64,000 nt of DNA from Peterkaempfera sp044755465 (GCF_044755465.1 NZ_JBIVRB010000020.1:1-64000); one strand, 5' to 3'; numbered from the stretch's first letter, positions 26,231 through 35,288 are shown. A program made the numbers and translations. Notes: generated from the sequence alone by a model not told the origin.

Positions 26231-26464
26231 ATGAGCGATGGAGTCCAACTCGCCCAGGAGGCGAGCAGTCGAGATCCCGCGATCGGCCTGCGGGCCGTCC
26301 GCGCACTGCGCGAACTGGCCGACCGACTGGAAGCCCTCCAGGTCGGCAGCGCACGCGACCAGGGCTGGTCCTGGCAGGACATCGCCGTCTGCCTCGGCGT
26401 CAGCCGACAGGCGGTCCACAAGAAGCACGGCGGCGGCCGGCGGATTCTCGACAGGGAGCACTGA
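26231..26464 (+). CDS. Small helix-turn-helix protein (77 aa)
   Basis: This 77-residue protein has a helical N-terminal half (GLRAVRALRELADRLEALQV) and a clear HTH at WSWQDIAVCLGVSRQAVHKK, followed by a basic GGGRRILDREH tail. The HTH resembles the DNA-reading part of sigma-70 region 4 and MerR/AsnC-like domains. The ATG at 26231 leaves almost no leader after the second palindrome. It is 2 bases ahead of the Clp-N gene, and this HTH plus Clp-N pairing recurs in actinomycetes. It is probably an autoregulator of the pair. Confidence 0.85.
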   Translation: MSDGVQLAQEASSRDPAIGLRAVRALRELADRLEALQVGSARDQGWSWQDIAVCLGVSRQAVHKKHGGGRRILDREH

Positions 26465-26466
26465 CG

Positions 26467-27015
26467 ATGTTCGAACGGTTCACCGACACCGCACGCCGGA
26501 CCGTGGTCCTCGCGGTCGACGAGGCCCGACAGCACCACCACCCCCGCGTCGACACCGACCACCTGCTGGCCGCCCTGCTGGACCAGCCCACCGGCCCCGC
26601 CGCCCAGGCCCTGCGCGAGCACGGGGTGGACCCCGCCGAGCTGCGCCGCCGCACCGCCGACGCCATCGGCGGCGCGCTGGACGCCGAGGCACTGGCCACC
26701 CTGGGCATCGACCTGGACCAGGTGCGCGAGGCCGCCGAGGCGAGCTTCGGCCCCGGCGCGCTCGCCAACCCGGCGCCCCGGCCCGGCAAGCTGCGGCACG
26801 TGCCCTTCAGCGACCGAGGCAAGCAGGTGCTGGCGACCGCCCTGCGGGAGGCGATGGCCCACAGGCACCGCCACATCGGCTCCGGCCACCTGCTGATCGG
26901 CCTGCTCCGCCAGGACGACGGCCCGGCCGCCCGGCTGCTCACCGACGCCGGGATCGACCGCGACCGCCTGCGGGCGGAGGTGCTGCGGCTGATGTCCGAG
27001 CAGGCCGCCGCCTGA
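26467..27015 (+). CDS. Clp N-terminal (Clp-R repeat) domain protein without ATPase
   Basis: This 182-residue protein consists of the double Clp-R repeat found at the N-terminus of ClpA/ClpC. Repeat 1 is FERFTDTARRTVVLAVDEAR with HLLAALL, and repeat 2 is FSDRGKQVLATALREAMAHR with HLLIGLLRQDDG. There is no Walker A or B motif and no AAA+ module, so it cannot unfold proteins itself; it may bind substrates or compete with ClpC for adaptors. It begins 2 bases after the HTH gene stop and is surely co-transcribed. Confidence 0.88.
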   Translation: MFERFTDTARRTVVLAVDEARQHHHPRVDTDHLLAALLDQPTGPAAQALREHGVDPAELRRRTADAIGGALDAEALATLGIDLDQVREAAEASFGPGALANPAPRPGKLRHVPFSDRGKQVLATALREAMAHRHRHIGSGHLLIGLLRQDDGPAARLLTDAGIDRDRLRAEVLRLMSEQAAA

Positions 27016-27056
27016 CCGACACACCGGCTGCCGTACGCCGGACCGGGCCACCGGCC

Positions 27057-27129
27057 GTCACCCACCGGCCGTCACCCACCGGCCCGTCACCCGCCGGGCC
27101 GTCACCCGCCGGGCCGTCACCCACCGGTG
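27057..27129. repeat. Five 14-15 bp tandem repeats
   Basis: GTCACCCACCGGCC / GTCACCCGCCGGGCC units run head to tail between the Clp-N gene and the aminopeptidase gene, ending 33 bases before the latter's start codon. They overlap the expected promoter region of the aminopeptidase gene. Confidence 0.85.
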
Positions 27130-27162
27130 CCCCCGCGCCCGACGTACGGCAGCATGGGCCGC

Positions 27163-29733
27163 ATGCCTGCACTGACCCGCACCGAGGCCGCGACCCGCGC
27201 CCGCCAGATCGACGTCCGGCACTACGCCGTCGAACTCGACCTCACCCGCGGGGACGAGGTGTTCGGCTCCACCACGGTGATCACCTTCACCGCCCGCGAA
27301 GCCTGCGACACCTTCGTCGAACTCAAGCCCGCCACCCTGCACCGGGCCGTCCTGGACGGCCGCGACCTCGACCCGGGCACCCTCAGCGGCAACCGGCTGC
27401 CGCTCGCCCTCACCCCCGGCGAGCACCGGCTGCGCGTCGAGGCCGACATGCGCTACTCCCGCACCGGCGAGGGCATGCACCGGTTCACCGACCCAGCCGA
27501 CGGCGAGAGCTACGTCTACAGCCAGCTCTTCCTGGACGACGTGCAGCGCGTCATCGCCGCCTTCGACCAGCCGGACCTCAAGGCCGTCTTCGCGGTCACC
27601 GTCACCGCCCCGCCCGCCTGGACCGTCCTCGGCAACGGCATCGCGGAACGCACCGACGAACCGGCCGACGCCGGGCCGACCAGCACCGCCGGGCCGACCA
27701 GCACCGCCGGGCCGACCGGCACCGCCGGGCCGACCGGGGGCGCCCGCTGGCGGATCGCCGCCACCCCGCCCATCAGCAGCTACCTGCTGGCGGTCGCCGC
27801 CGGCCCCTGGCACTCGATCCGCACCGAGCACGCCGGGCTCCCCTTCGGCCTGCACTGCCGCCGCAGCCTGGCCCCCCACCTGGACAGCGACGCCGCCGAA
27901 CTGCTGGAGATCACCCGGCGCTGCTTCGACCGCTACCACCAGCTCTTCGACGAGCCGTACCCCTTCGACTCCTACGACCAGGCGTTCGTCCCCGAGTTCA
28001 ACGCCGGCGCCATGGAGAACCCCGGCCTGGTCACCTTCCGCGACGAGTTCGTCTTCCGCTCCGCCGTCACCGACACCGAGCGCCAGACCCGAGGCGTGGT
28101 CATCGCCCACGAGATGGCCCACATGTGGTTCGGGGACCTGGTGACCCTCCGCTGGTGGGACGACATCTGGCTCAACGAGTCCTTCGCGGAGTACATGGGC
28201 TACCAGGTACTGGCCGAAGCCACCGGCTACACCGGCGCCTGGACCGAATTCGCCGTCACCCGCAAGAGCTGGGGCTACGAGGCCGACCAGCGGCCCTCCA
28301 GCCACCCCGTCGCCCCCGAAGCCGTCCCCGACACCGCCTCCGCACTGCTCAACTTCGACGGCATCTCCTACGCCAAGGGCGCCTCCGCCCTGCGCCAGCT
28401 CGTCGCCTGGCTCGGCGAACCCGACTTCCTCGCCGGCGTCAACCACCACCTCACCCGCCACCGCTTCGGCAACGCCGCCCTCGCGGACTTCCTCGACTCC
28501 CTCGCCCAGGCCACCGACCGCGACGTCCACGCCTGGTCCGCCCGCTGGCTGCGCACCACCGGCGCCGACATCCTGGAACCGGCCGTCGACCAGGACGCCA
28601 CCGGCTGGCGGCTCGACGTCCACCACACCGGCGGCCGACCGCACCGGATCGCCGTCGGCCTGTACGACCGCGACCCCGGCGACCCCGCCCGGCTGCTGCT
28701 GCGCGACCGCTTCCGCACCGACCTGCCCGCCGCCGCCACGCCGACCACCCACCACCTCCCCGGCCCCCGCCCCGATCTGGTGCTGCTCAACGACGACGAC
28801 CTCAGCTACGCCAGGACCCGCTTCGACCCCCACTCCTGGGACACCGTCGCCGCCGCCCTCAGCGGTCTGCCCGACGCCCCCTCCCGCGCCCTGGTCTGGA
28901 ACGCCGCGCGCGGCCTGGTCCTCGACGGCCTGCTGCCGCCCACCGCGTACCTCGACGCCGCCCGCGCCCACCTCCCGGCCGAGACCGACCTTGCCGTCGT
29001 CCAGGGCGTGCTGGGCTTCGCCCGGGTCCGGATCACCGACCGGTACCTCCCCGCCGACCAGCGGCCCGCCGCGCTGGCCACCCTCGAAGCCCTCACCCGC
29101 GACCTGCTCTCCCGCACCGGCGGCGGCCTGCGGCTCGCCGCGGCCCGCACCCTGATCACCGTCGCCACCGACCCCGCTGAACTGGGCGACTGGCTCACCG
29201 CCGGACGCGTCCCCGGCGGCCCCGACCTCGACCCCGAACTCCGCTGGCAGCTGCTGCTGCGCCGCACCGTCCTCGGCGCGGCCGGCCCCGGCGACATCGA
29301 CGCCGAGCTGGCCCGCGACCCCAGCGCGGCCGGCCGCCGGAACGCGGCGGGCTGCCGCGCGGCACTGCCCGACCCGGCGGCCAAGGAGGCCGCCTGGAGC
29401 GCCCTCTTCGACACCGACGACCTGTCCAACTCCCTGTTCGCCGCCACCGCCCGCGGCTTCTGGCAGCCCGAGCAGCTCGACCTGCTCCGCCCCTTCGTCC
29501 CCCGCTACTACCCCGCCGCCGTCGCGGTCGCCGCCCGCCGGGGCCCGGCCCTCGCCGAGGCCGCCGGCCGCCACGCCTTCCCCGCCCAGGCCGTCGAACC
29601 CGACACCCTGCGGCTGGGCGAGGAGTGCCTGCGCGGCGACGGACCCACCCCGGCCCTGCGCCGCACGCTGGCCGACGAGCTGGACGACCTCGCCCGCGCG
29701 CTGCGCATCCGCACCACGGCCCCCCAGCCCTGA
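27163..29733 (+). CDS. pepN: Aminopeptidase N, M1 family zinc metallopeptidase
   Basis: This 856-residue cytoplasmic aminopeptidase has the exopeptidase motif GAMEN (about residue 281) and the zinc site HEMAHMWFGDLV (about 316) followed 18 residues later by the Glu of NESFAEYMGY. Length and the C-terminal ERAP1-like half match actinomycete PepN. The ATG at 27163 (MPALTR) is favoured; another in-frame ATG is at 27154. An unusual insertion, four copies of AGPTST/AGPTGT (near residues 170-193), is encoded by 18-bp tandem repeats in the N-terminal domain. It converges on the SpoIIE-type gene across a hairpin. Confidence 0.94.
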   Translation: MPALTRTEAATRARQIDVRHYAVELDLTRGDEVFGSTTVITFTAREACDTFVELKPATLHRAVLDGRDLDPGTLSGNRLPLALTPGEHRLRVEADMRYSRTGEGMHRFTDPADGESYVYSQLFLDDVQRVIAAFDQPDLKAVFAVTVTAPPAWTVLGNGIAERTDEPADAGPTSTAGPTSTAGPTGTAGPTGGARWRIAATPPISSYLLAVAAGPWHSIRTEHAGLPFGLHCRRSLAPHLDSDAAELLEITRRCFDRYHQLFDEPYPFDSYDQAFVPEFNAGAMENPGLVTFRDEFVFRSAVTDTERQTRGVVIAHEMAHMWFGDLVTLRWWDDIWLNESFAEYMGYQVLAEATGYTGAWTEFAVTRKSWGYEADQRPSSHPVAPEAVPDTASALLNFDGISYAKGASALRQLVAWLGEPDFLAGVNHHLTRHRFGNAALADFLDSLAQATDRDVHAWSARWLRTTGADILEPAVDQDATGWRLDVHHTGGRPHRIAVGLYDRDPGDPARLLLRDRFRTDLPAAATPTTHHLPGPRPDLVLLNDDDLSYARTRFDPHSWDTVAAALSGLPDAPSRALVWNAARGLVLDGLLPPTAYLDAARAHLPAETDLAVVQGVLGFARVRITDRYLPADQRPAALATLEALTRDLLSRTGGGLRLAAARTLITVATDPAELGDWLTAGRVPGGPDLDPELRWQLLLRRTVLGAAGPGDIDAELARDPSAAGRRNAAGCRAALPDPAAKEAAWSALFDTDDLSNSLFAATARGFWQPEQLDLLRPFVPRYYPAAVAVAARRGPALAEAAGRHAFPAQAVEPDTLRLGEECLRGDGPTPALRRTLADELDDLARALRIRTTAPQP
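27670..27741 (+). repeat. In-frame 18-bp x4 repeat in pepN
   Basis: GCCGGGCCGACCAGCACC-type units start at 27670, 27688, 27706 and 27724. They add a flexible Ala-Gly-Pro-Thr tract to the N-terminal beta domain without shifting the frame. Confidence 0.9.
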
Positions 29734-29739
29734 CCGGCC

Positions 29740-29795
29740 GGGCCGCTCCGGCGGTGCGCTGCCCGGCACGGGGGCGGAGCGCCGCCGGACGGCCC
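29740..29795. terminator. Bidirectional hairpin between pepN and the SpoIIE-type gene
   Basis: GGGCCGCTCCGGCGGTGCGCT pairs nearly perfectly with AGCGCCGCCGGACGGCCC about 17 bases on. It lies between two converging stops and is likely the terminator for both. Confidence 0.65.
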
Positions 29796-29800
29796 GCCGC

Positions 29801-32278
29801 TCACAGCGGCTGCTCGGTCCAGATCACCTTGCCGTCCGGGGTGTAGCGCGTCCCCCAGCGCTGGGAGAGCTGCGCGACCAGGAACAGCCCCCGCCCGCCC
29901 TCGTCGGTGGTCCGGGCCCGCCGCAGATTGGGGGAGGTGTGGCCCGCGTCGGAGACCTCGCAGATCAGGCTGCGGTCGCGGATCAGCCGCAGCCGGATCG
30001 GGCCGTGCGCGTGCCGGATGGCATTGGTGACCAGCTCGCTGACCACCAGCTCGGTGGTGAACGCGGTGTCCGCCAGCCCCCAGGCGGCCAGCTGCTCGGT
30101 GGCCAGCGTACGGGCCCGGCCGACCACCGCCGGGTCGGTGGCCAGCTCCCAGGTGGCGACCTGGTCGGCGGTCAGCGCCCGGGTCCGGGCCAGCAGCAGC
30201 GCCACATCGTCGAACGGCCCGTTGGGCAGCAGCGCGTCGACCACCTGCCCGCAGAGCTGCTCCGGCGTCTGGCCGGGCCGGGCCAGGACGCTGCTCAGCC
30301 GGGCGAGCCCCACGTCGACATCACCCGACCGGTTCTCCACCAGGCCGTTGGTGTACAGCGCGATCAGGCTGTGCTCCGGCAGCTCCAGCTCGACCGCCTC
30401 GAACGGCAGGCCGCCCAGGCCCAGCGGCGGCCCGGCGGGCAGCTCGGGGAAGGTGACCGTGCCGTCGGGCGTGACGATCGCGGGCGGGAAGTGCCCGGCC
30501 CGGGACAGCACGCAGCGCCGGGTGACCGGGTCGTATACCGCGTACAGGCAGGCCGCCCCGATCGTCTGGTCCGAGGCCAGCTGCCCGTCCGAACCGGCCT
30601 GCTCGTCGGCGAGCCGGCCCACCAGGTCGTCCAGATGGGTGAGCAGTTCGTCGGGGGCCAGGTCCAGCTGGGCCAGCGCCCGGACCGTGGTGCGCAGCCG
30701 CCCCATGGTGGCGGCGGCGTGCAGGCCGTGCCCGGCGACATCACCGACCACCAGGGCGACGCGGGCCCCGGACAGCGGGATGACGTCGAACCAGTCGCCG
30801 CCCACCCCGGCCCGCGCCCCGGCCGGCAGATAGCGGTGGGCGACCTCGAGCGCGGTCTGCTTCGGCAGGTCGCCCGGGAGCAGACTGCGCTGCAACGCCA
30901 GCGCGGCCGTGCGCTCGCGTGCGTAGCGGCGGGCGTTGTCGATGCAGACGGCGGCCCGAGCGGCCAGGTCGGCGGCCAGCGCCAGATCGTCCTCGTCGAA
31001 GGGCTCGCGGCCGCCGCTGCGGGTGAAGGAGGCCGCCCCCAGCACCGTGCCGCGCGAGACCAGCGGCACCACCATCACCGAGTGCACGCCGTGCTCATGG
31101 AAGCCGGCTGCCCGCCGCCGGCCCCCGTCGGCCGCCGGGGGACCGGGTTCGTCCAGGTGGGTCAGCAGGACGGGCTGCCCGGTCGCCAGGCAGCGGCTGC
31201 ACAGCGGCGAGGCGGCGAAGACCGCGCCGCGCAGATGGCCGAGGCCGGTGGCGGGGTCGCCCCGGGGCGGCGGCCGGTGCGCGGTGGACACGCCCAGCCG
31301 GTGCAGCGCGGGGGTCGGGCCGACCGAGGCGGGGGTCGGCTCCGCGCCGTGCAGGATCGCGTCGAGCAGGTCCACGGCGGCGGCGTCGGCCAGTCGGGGC
31401 ACCGCCACGTCCGTCAGCTCCTGGGCGCTGCGGTCCACGTCCAGGGTGGTGCCGATGCGGATGCTCGCCTCGTTCATCAGGGTCAGCCGCTGCCGGGCCC
31501 GGTGCTGGTCGGTGACGTCGATGATCGAGGAGCTGGTGCCGACGACGCGGCCCGCCGCGTCCTGGAGCGGGAAGTGGGACAGCGACCAGACCCGGTCGTG
31601 CTCCGGGTCGGCGGGCGTCCGGCCGATGACATGGAAGTCCACCACCGGCAGGCCGGTGCTGACGACCTGCTTGGCGATCCGCTCCACCTCGGTGGCGGCG
31701 GTCCCGAGCAGCCCCTGCGACACCGGTCGGCCGATCAGCTGTCCCGGTGGCCGCCCGGCCATCGCCGCGAACGCGCCGTTCACCCGGACGCAGCGCAGCT
31801 GGGTGTCGTAGACGGCCAGCCCGACCGGCGACTGCGAGAAGAAGGCGTCCAGGACGGTCAGGCCGCCCTCGACGCCGCGTACGGCCAGGGCGTCGGTGGC
31901 CACCGACAGGATGGTGATCTGCCCGTCGCTGCCGACCAGCGGCTCGGTGCGGAACTCCACCGGTACCCGCCGCCCGTCCCGGTGCAGCATCGGGAAGACC
32001 TCGGCGAAGCGCTCACCGGCCAGCACCCGGTCCAGCACCGCCGCCGCGGCCGCCCGGTCGCGCTCGGCGACCAGCACCTGGGTGGCGTCCCGGCCCAGCA
32101 CCTCCGAGGCGCGGTAGCCCAGCAGTTCGACGGCGGGCTCGCCCCAGGCCACGACCGTCCGGCCGTCCGATCCGATCAGCCAGGTGGCGAGGCGCACCTG
32201 GTCCAGCACATTGCTCGGCCGGCCGGGGGCGGCGACGCCCGGCGCCCCGGTCTCTTCCCGCTGCTCGTGCTCGCTCAT
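29801..32278 (-). CDS. PAS-PAS-GAF-PP2C-HATPase protein (SpoIIE-like phosphatase/anti-sigma kinase)
   Basis: This 825-residue multidomain signalling protein has PAS 1 (about 28-125, LATWLIGSDGRTVVAWGEPA), PAS 2 (about 140-265, VLDAFFSQSPVGLAVYDTQL), and GAF (about 270-440). A SpoIIE/PP2C phosphatase follows (about 460-690, GGDWFDVIPL and LVVGDVAGHG, with the metal-binding Asp), then a RsbW-like HATPase domain (about 705-825, ELVTNAIRHA and EGGRGLFLV). Such proteins adjust sigma factors by dephosphorylating an anti-sigma antagonist and phosphorylating its partner; they are abundant in Streptomyces. No membrane segment is seen, so the sensed signal is probably cytoplasmic. The ATG at 32278 is the first near the PAS domain; its binding site is weak. 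TTATCtctGATAA at 32293-32305, just upstream, could be an operator. Confidence 0.9.
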   Translation of the reverse strand: MSEHEQREETGAPGVAAPGRPSNVLDQVRLATWLIGSDGRTVVAWGEPAVELLGYRASEVLGRDATQVLVAERDRAAAAAVLDRVLAGERFAEVFPMLHRDGRRVPVEFRTEPLVGSDGQITILSVATDALAVRGVEGGLTVLDAFFSQSPVGLAVYDTQLRCVRVNGAFAAMAGRPPGQLIGRPVSQGLLGTAATEVERIAKQVVSTGLPVVDFHVIGRTPADPEHDRVWSLSHFPLQDAAGRVVGTSSSIIDVTDQHRARQRLTLMNEASIRIGTTLDVDRSAQELTDVAVPRLADAAAVDLLDAILHGAEPTPASVGPTPALHRLGVSTAHRPPPRGDPATGLGHLRGAVFAASPLCSRCLATGQPVLLTHLDEPGPPAADGGRRRAAGFHEHGVHSVMVVPLVSRGTVLGAASFTRSGGREPFDEDDLALAADLAARAAVCIDNARRYARERTAALALQRSLLPGDLPKQTALEVAHRYLPAGARAGVGGDWFDVIPLSGARVALVVGDVAGHGLHAAATMGRLRTTVRALAQLDLAPDELLTHLDDLVGRLADEQAGSDGQLASDQTIGAACLYAVYDPVTRRCVLSRAGHFPPAIVTPDGTVTFPELPAGPPLGLGGLPFEAVELELPEHSLIALYTNGLVENRSGDVDVGLARLSSVLARPGQTPEQLCGQVVDALLPNGPFDDVALLLARTRALTADQVATWELATDPAVVGRARTLATEQLAAWGLADTAFTTELVVSELVTNAIRHAHGPIRLRLIRDRSLICEVSDAGHTSPNLRRARTTDEGGRGLFLVAQLSQRWGTRYTPDGKVIWTEQPL

Positions 32279-32432
32279 CGACCAGATGACCTTTATCTCT
32301 GATAAGGCCATTTTCCTACAGTCGCACGGTGAATGCACCGCCGGACGAGCATCGGTTGGCACCCGGCCCCGGTCGTGCGCGGCCGGGCACCCGGATGGCG
32401 GCCCGCCCACCGGGGGGTGGGCGGGCCGGGGG

Positions 32433-33485
32433 TCAGCCCGCCAGATCCGCCGCGTCGCCGCCCGCGCCCTGCTCGGCTGCCTGCTCAGCGGCCTTCTCGG
32501 CAGCCTCCTCGGCGCGCAGCTGCTGATCGTGCACGGCGGAGGGCGGGTAGGGGACCCAGTCGGAGTCCCGGGGCTTCTCCGGGCCGTCGGGACCGACCCG
32601 GACGATGCCGTCCAGCCGCACCAGCCGGAAGCGCCGCCCGTCCACCTGCGCCTCGCAGCCGCGCGACGCCTTCAGCCGGTCGGCGGCCCGCGCGTACGCG
32701 GAGCGGTCGGCCTTGGCCACCCCCCGGGTGGCGGGCAGCAGGTCGCGCAGATAGACGGCCAGGGTGTCCCGGGCCTCCTGCGGGGTGGCGCACGACCCCA
32801 TGATCGTCTCCCAGTGGCCGTCCGGGTACTGCTCCGCGACGGCGTAGGTGGCCGGCAGGATGACGACATTGGGGTGCGTCCGGCGGACCCGGCAGGAGTC
32901 GGCGTACACCTTCGGCGGCACCGCGTCGCGGGAGTACGCGAACCGGGTCAGCTCGGCCCGCAGGATGGCCTCGGACATGCCGGTGCCCGCACCGGCGTCG
33001 ATGACGAACCCCTCGGCCCGGGGGCGCGGCCGGGGGCTCTGCGCGGAGGGGATCGGATCGGGGTCGGTCGGGCGCGGCGGCTCGGGGCCGTCCGGCCCGA
33101 AGCGCGCCACCAGATCGCCCCGGATGATCCGGTAGTCAGTCCCGGCGACGGACAGCTCGTTCAGCGTCTCCCACTCCAGCCGGGTGACCGCCGCCGCGTG
33201 GGCGTCGCGCACCACGGGGTCCTGCGCCTCGCGGGAGATCTCGCGCAGCCGCCACATCAGCGCGTCGCGGGCCGCCTGGGGATTGCCCTCCTCCATCAGG
33301 ACGATCTCCCAGAGGCCGTCCGCCCGCCGCCGCCCCACCGCGAACAGCGGCCCCCTGGCCCGCAGTTCCGGATAGCCGCTGCGGGCCTCCCACGCTTCCA
33401 GGTCCACCAGGTCGGCCACGGGAGAATCCTGTGCTGTCACCCGGATGACCCGGTGCGCGGCGGTCTGCTCACCGTTGTGATCCAT
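32433..33485 (-). CDS. DUF5954-like protein with internal duplication
   Basis: This 350-residue protein is of a type seen mainly in Streptomyces (I recognise it as DUF5954; function unknown). Two halves repeat the same layout: GPLFAVGRRRADGLWEIVLM with RDALMWRLREI and VARFGPDGPEPPRPTDPDP, then TYAVAEQYPDGHWETIMGSC with RDTLAVYLRDLLP and VRVGPDGPEKPRDSDWVP. The C-terminus is a short Glu/Ala-rich helix (EEAAEKAAEQAAEQ). There is no signal peptide. The ATG at 33485 is preferred over longer upstream frames, which run into a non-conserved region. It lies 140 bases from the amidotransferase gene on the same strand. Confidence 0.8.
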   Translation of the reverse strand: MDHNGEQTAAHRVIRVTAQDSPVADLVDLEAWEARSGYPELRARGPLFAVGRRRADGLWEIVLMEEGNPQAARDALMWRLREISREAQDPVVRDAHAAAVTRLEWETLNELSVAGTDYRIIRGDLVARFGPDGPEPPRPTDPDPIPSAQSPRPRPRAEGFVIDAGAGTGMSEAILRAELTRFAYSRDAVPPKVYADSCRVRRTHPNVVILPATYAVAEQYPDGHWETIMGSCATPQEARDTLAVYLRDLLPATRGVAKADRSAYARAADRLKASRGCEAQVDGRRFRLVRLDGIVRVGPDGPEKPRDSDWVPYPPSAVHDQQLRAEEAAEKAAEQAAEQGAGGDAADLAG

Positions 33486-33625
33486 GCACCCAGTGTGTCC
33501 GCCGCCCCGGGTGCCGCGCAGCGATTCCGGGCGCCGAGCCGCCGCTTGCGGCGCACCGCTGGTGTGCACCGGTGCACGGGGGCGCGCGCACCTGCGTCGC
33601 CCGCCCCCTCGGGGTCCGGGCCGCT

Positions 33626-34495
33626 TCAGGACGGCGTCTGCGAGGCGGCGGCCTCCGGCCGCAGGTCGGCCAGGGTCAGCCGGTGCGCGGGCGGCTGCGG
33701 CAGGGCGGTCGTCGAGCTGACCGCCAGGTCCGGGCCCACGTGCAGCAGCTCGCCCGGCCCCAGCGGCCGCCAGCCCGGGTCCTCGTCCAGCCGCTCGCTG
33801 GCGACCACGACGGCGGGCGCGCCGGCCAGCTCCGCCGCGCGCACCCGCAGCCGCCCGCCGCTGCCGGTGTGGGCGAGTTGGCGGTCGCCGTGCTGTCCGC
33901 CGGCCGCGCGCTCCAGGACGTACAGCGCGTGGGTGTCCGGATAGCGCAGCGCCCACAGGCCGTCCGGGGTGGTGAGCACCAGGTTGAGCGCGTAGACCGG
34001 AAGGTGCTCCGCGATCCAGCGCGCGGCCGCCGCGATGCCCGCGCCGACGTCGCCGCCGCGCGCCGCGGTCTCCCGGGTGATCAGGGCGAAGAACCGCTCG
34101 GAGTCGGTGTCGCCCGCCACCAGCGCCAGATCACCGCCGAGCCGGGCGTCCAGCAGGTCCAGGCCCTCGATCACGCCGTTGTGGGCGAACAGCCGGTCGT
34201 GCTGGCGGAACGGGTGGGTGTTGCGGGCCACCAGCCCGCCGGTCGAGGCGTAGCGCACATGGGCGACGAAGGTGGCCGACTCGACGTGCCGGGCCTGCTG
34301 CGCGAAGGCCCGGTCCTGGTAGGCGGCCAGCGGCGCCTTGTGCAGCTGGGGCCGTCCGGCGGCGTCGAAGTACCCCAGCCCGGTGCCGTCCGGGTCGCGG
34401 TGGCTCTGCTCGCTGAGGCTGTCGGGCGCCTCCAGCAGCCAGAAGGTGGCGTGCGTGCGGCGGGGCGCGCTGCTCATGCCGAAGAGGCGGCACAT
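33626..34495 (-). CDS. Class II glutamine amidotransferase domain protein
   Basis: This 289-residue Ntn-type glutaminase begins MCRLFGMSS, so Cys2 is the catalytic nucleophile, as required for the family. Further hallmarks are PDGTGLGYFD, ARNTHPF and FAHNGVIEG (oxyanion/substrate loop) and GDTDSERFF. It looks like the YafJ/EgtC type, which hydrolyses or transfers from a gamma-glutamyl amide, without a fused synthase. No ergothioneine genes lie nearby, so the substrate is open. The start ATG at 34495 is fixed by the Cys2 rule and a GGAGGAGC site. Confidence 0.9.
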   Translation of the reverse strand: MCRLFGMSSAPRRTHATFWLLEAPDSLSEQSHRDPDGTGLGYFDAAGRPQLHKAPLAAYQDRAFAQQARHVESATFVAHVRYASTGGLVARNTHPFRQHDRLFAHNGVIEGLDLLDARLGGDLALVAGDTDSERFFALITRETAARGGDVGAGIAAAARWIAEHLPVYALNLVLTTPDGLWALRYPDTHALYVLERAAGGQHGDRQLAHTGSGGRLRVRAAELAGAPAVVVASERLDEDPGWRPLGPGELLHVGPDLAVSSTTALPQPPAHRLTLADLRPEAAASQTPS

Positions 34496-34823
34496 GTCCT
34501 CGGGCTCCTCCCTGCGCGGCGTGGCACCGCCGCGTGGCACGGTGGCGCGGCGCGGTGGTGTGGCACGGTGGTGTGGCACGGTGGCAGCCGGTGTCGCGGC
34601 CGTACGACGCAACGTACCCGCCCCGCCCGTCGGCTGCCCGTCGGCTCCCCGTCGGCGGCTCGTGCGCGCACTTCGTTGGCATGGATGCCTCAGTGGCCCT
34701 TGCCCCACGGGTCACGATGGGTCAGTCTGGTAACAGAGGGCTCTCCGGTGGCTCCGGAGTGCTACGTGATCCGGTGTGCCCCCACACCGGGTTGGGGGGT
34801 TCAGCATGTGACCGGACACCAGC
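34496..34823. other. Divergent intergenic region
   Basis: These 328 bases lie between the amidotransferase gene and the TTA-rich gene. The left part has short GTGGCACGGTGGT repeats (about 34530-34585); the right part is somewhat lower in GC and should contain the plus-strand promoter. No gene was found. Confidence 0.6.
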
Positions 34824-35288
34824 ATGGGCACCAGCACGGACGTCACGGCCCGCTCCGCCCCCGCCGGGCGGCACCGACACCCCGGCGGGCCGACGGTGGC
34901 TGACCGCGGCTTACGCTTCGTCTGCGAGCAGACCGCCCGCACCGCCGACAGCCGCCCCCGGCTGCTGGCCCGGGTCGAGGCCGCGTCGCCCGCGGCGGCC
35001 GCCTACTGGTTACTCGCCCGCGCGCTCGACGTGGGAGTGCAGCTCGACGGGGAGGGACTGCACGCCGTCTGGGGCGAGTTACGCGACGCGGGGGAGTACC
35101 TCCGCGCCCTCACCGCCCTCCGCGACGGCTCCACCTACGTCCTGGAGATGGCGACCGATGAGGTCATCCACCGCTTCACGGTACGGCCGGCCGCGCAGTA
35201 CGCCGCCGGCCGCACCGCCGACGCCGCGGACCGGGCCCGGGGCCCGGCCCCCACCCATCCGGCCTGGTCGCTCGCGCCGTACGGCTGA
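34824..35288 (+). CDS. Unknown protein with three TTA codons (probable bldA target)
   Basis: This 154-residue protein is of unrecognised function. It contains three in-frame TTA leucine codons (starting at 34911, 35010 and 35079), in a genome where TTA is very rare; these need the bldA tRNA. The core (LRFVCEQTARTADSRPRLLA, then PAAAAYWLLARALDVGV and GEYLRALTALRDGSTYVLEM) looks globular and soluble. The ATG at 34824 lacks a strong binding site. A GTG at 34896, nearer the first well-ordered segment, is an alternative, and all three TTA codons remain in either case. Neighbours give no functional hint. Confidence 0.65.
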   Translation: MGTSTDVTARSAPAGRHRHPGGPTVADRGLRFVCEQTARTADSRPRLLARVEAASPAAAAYWLLARALDVGVQLDGEGLHAVWGELRDAGEYLRALTALRDGSTYVLEMATDEVIHRFTVRPAAQYAAGRTADAADRARGPAPTHPAWSLAPYG

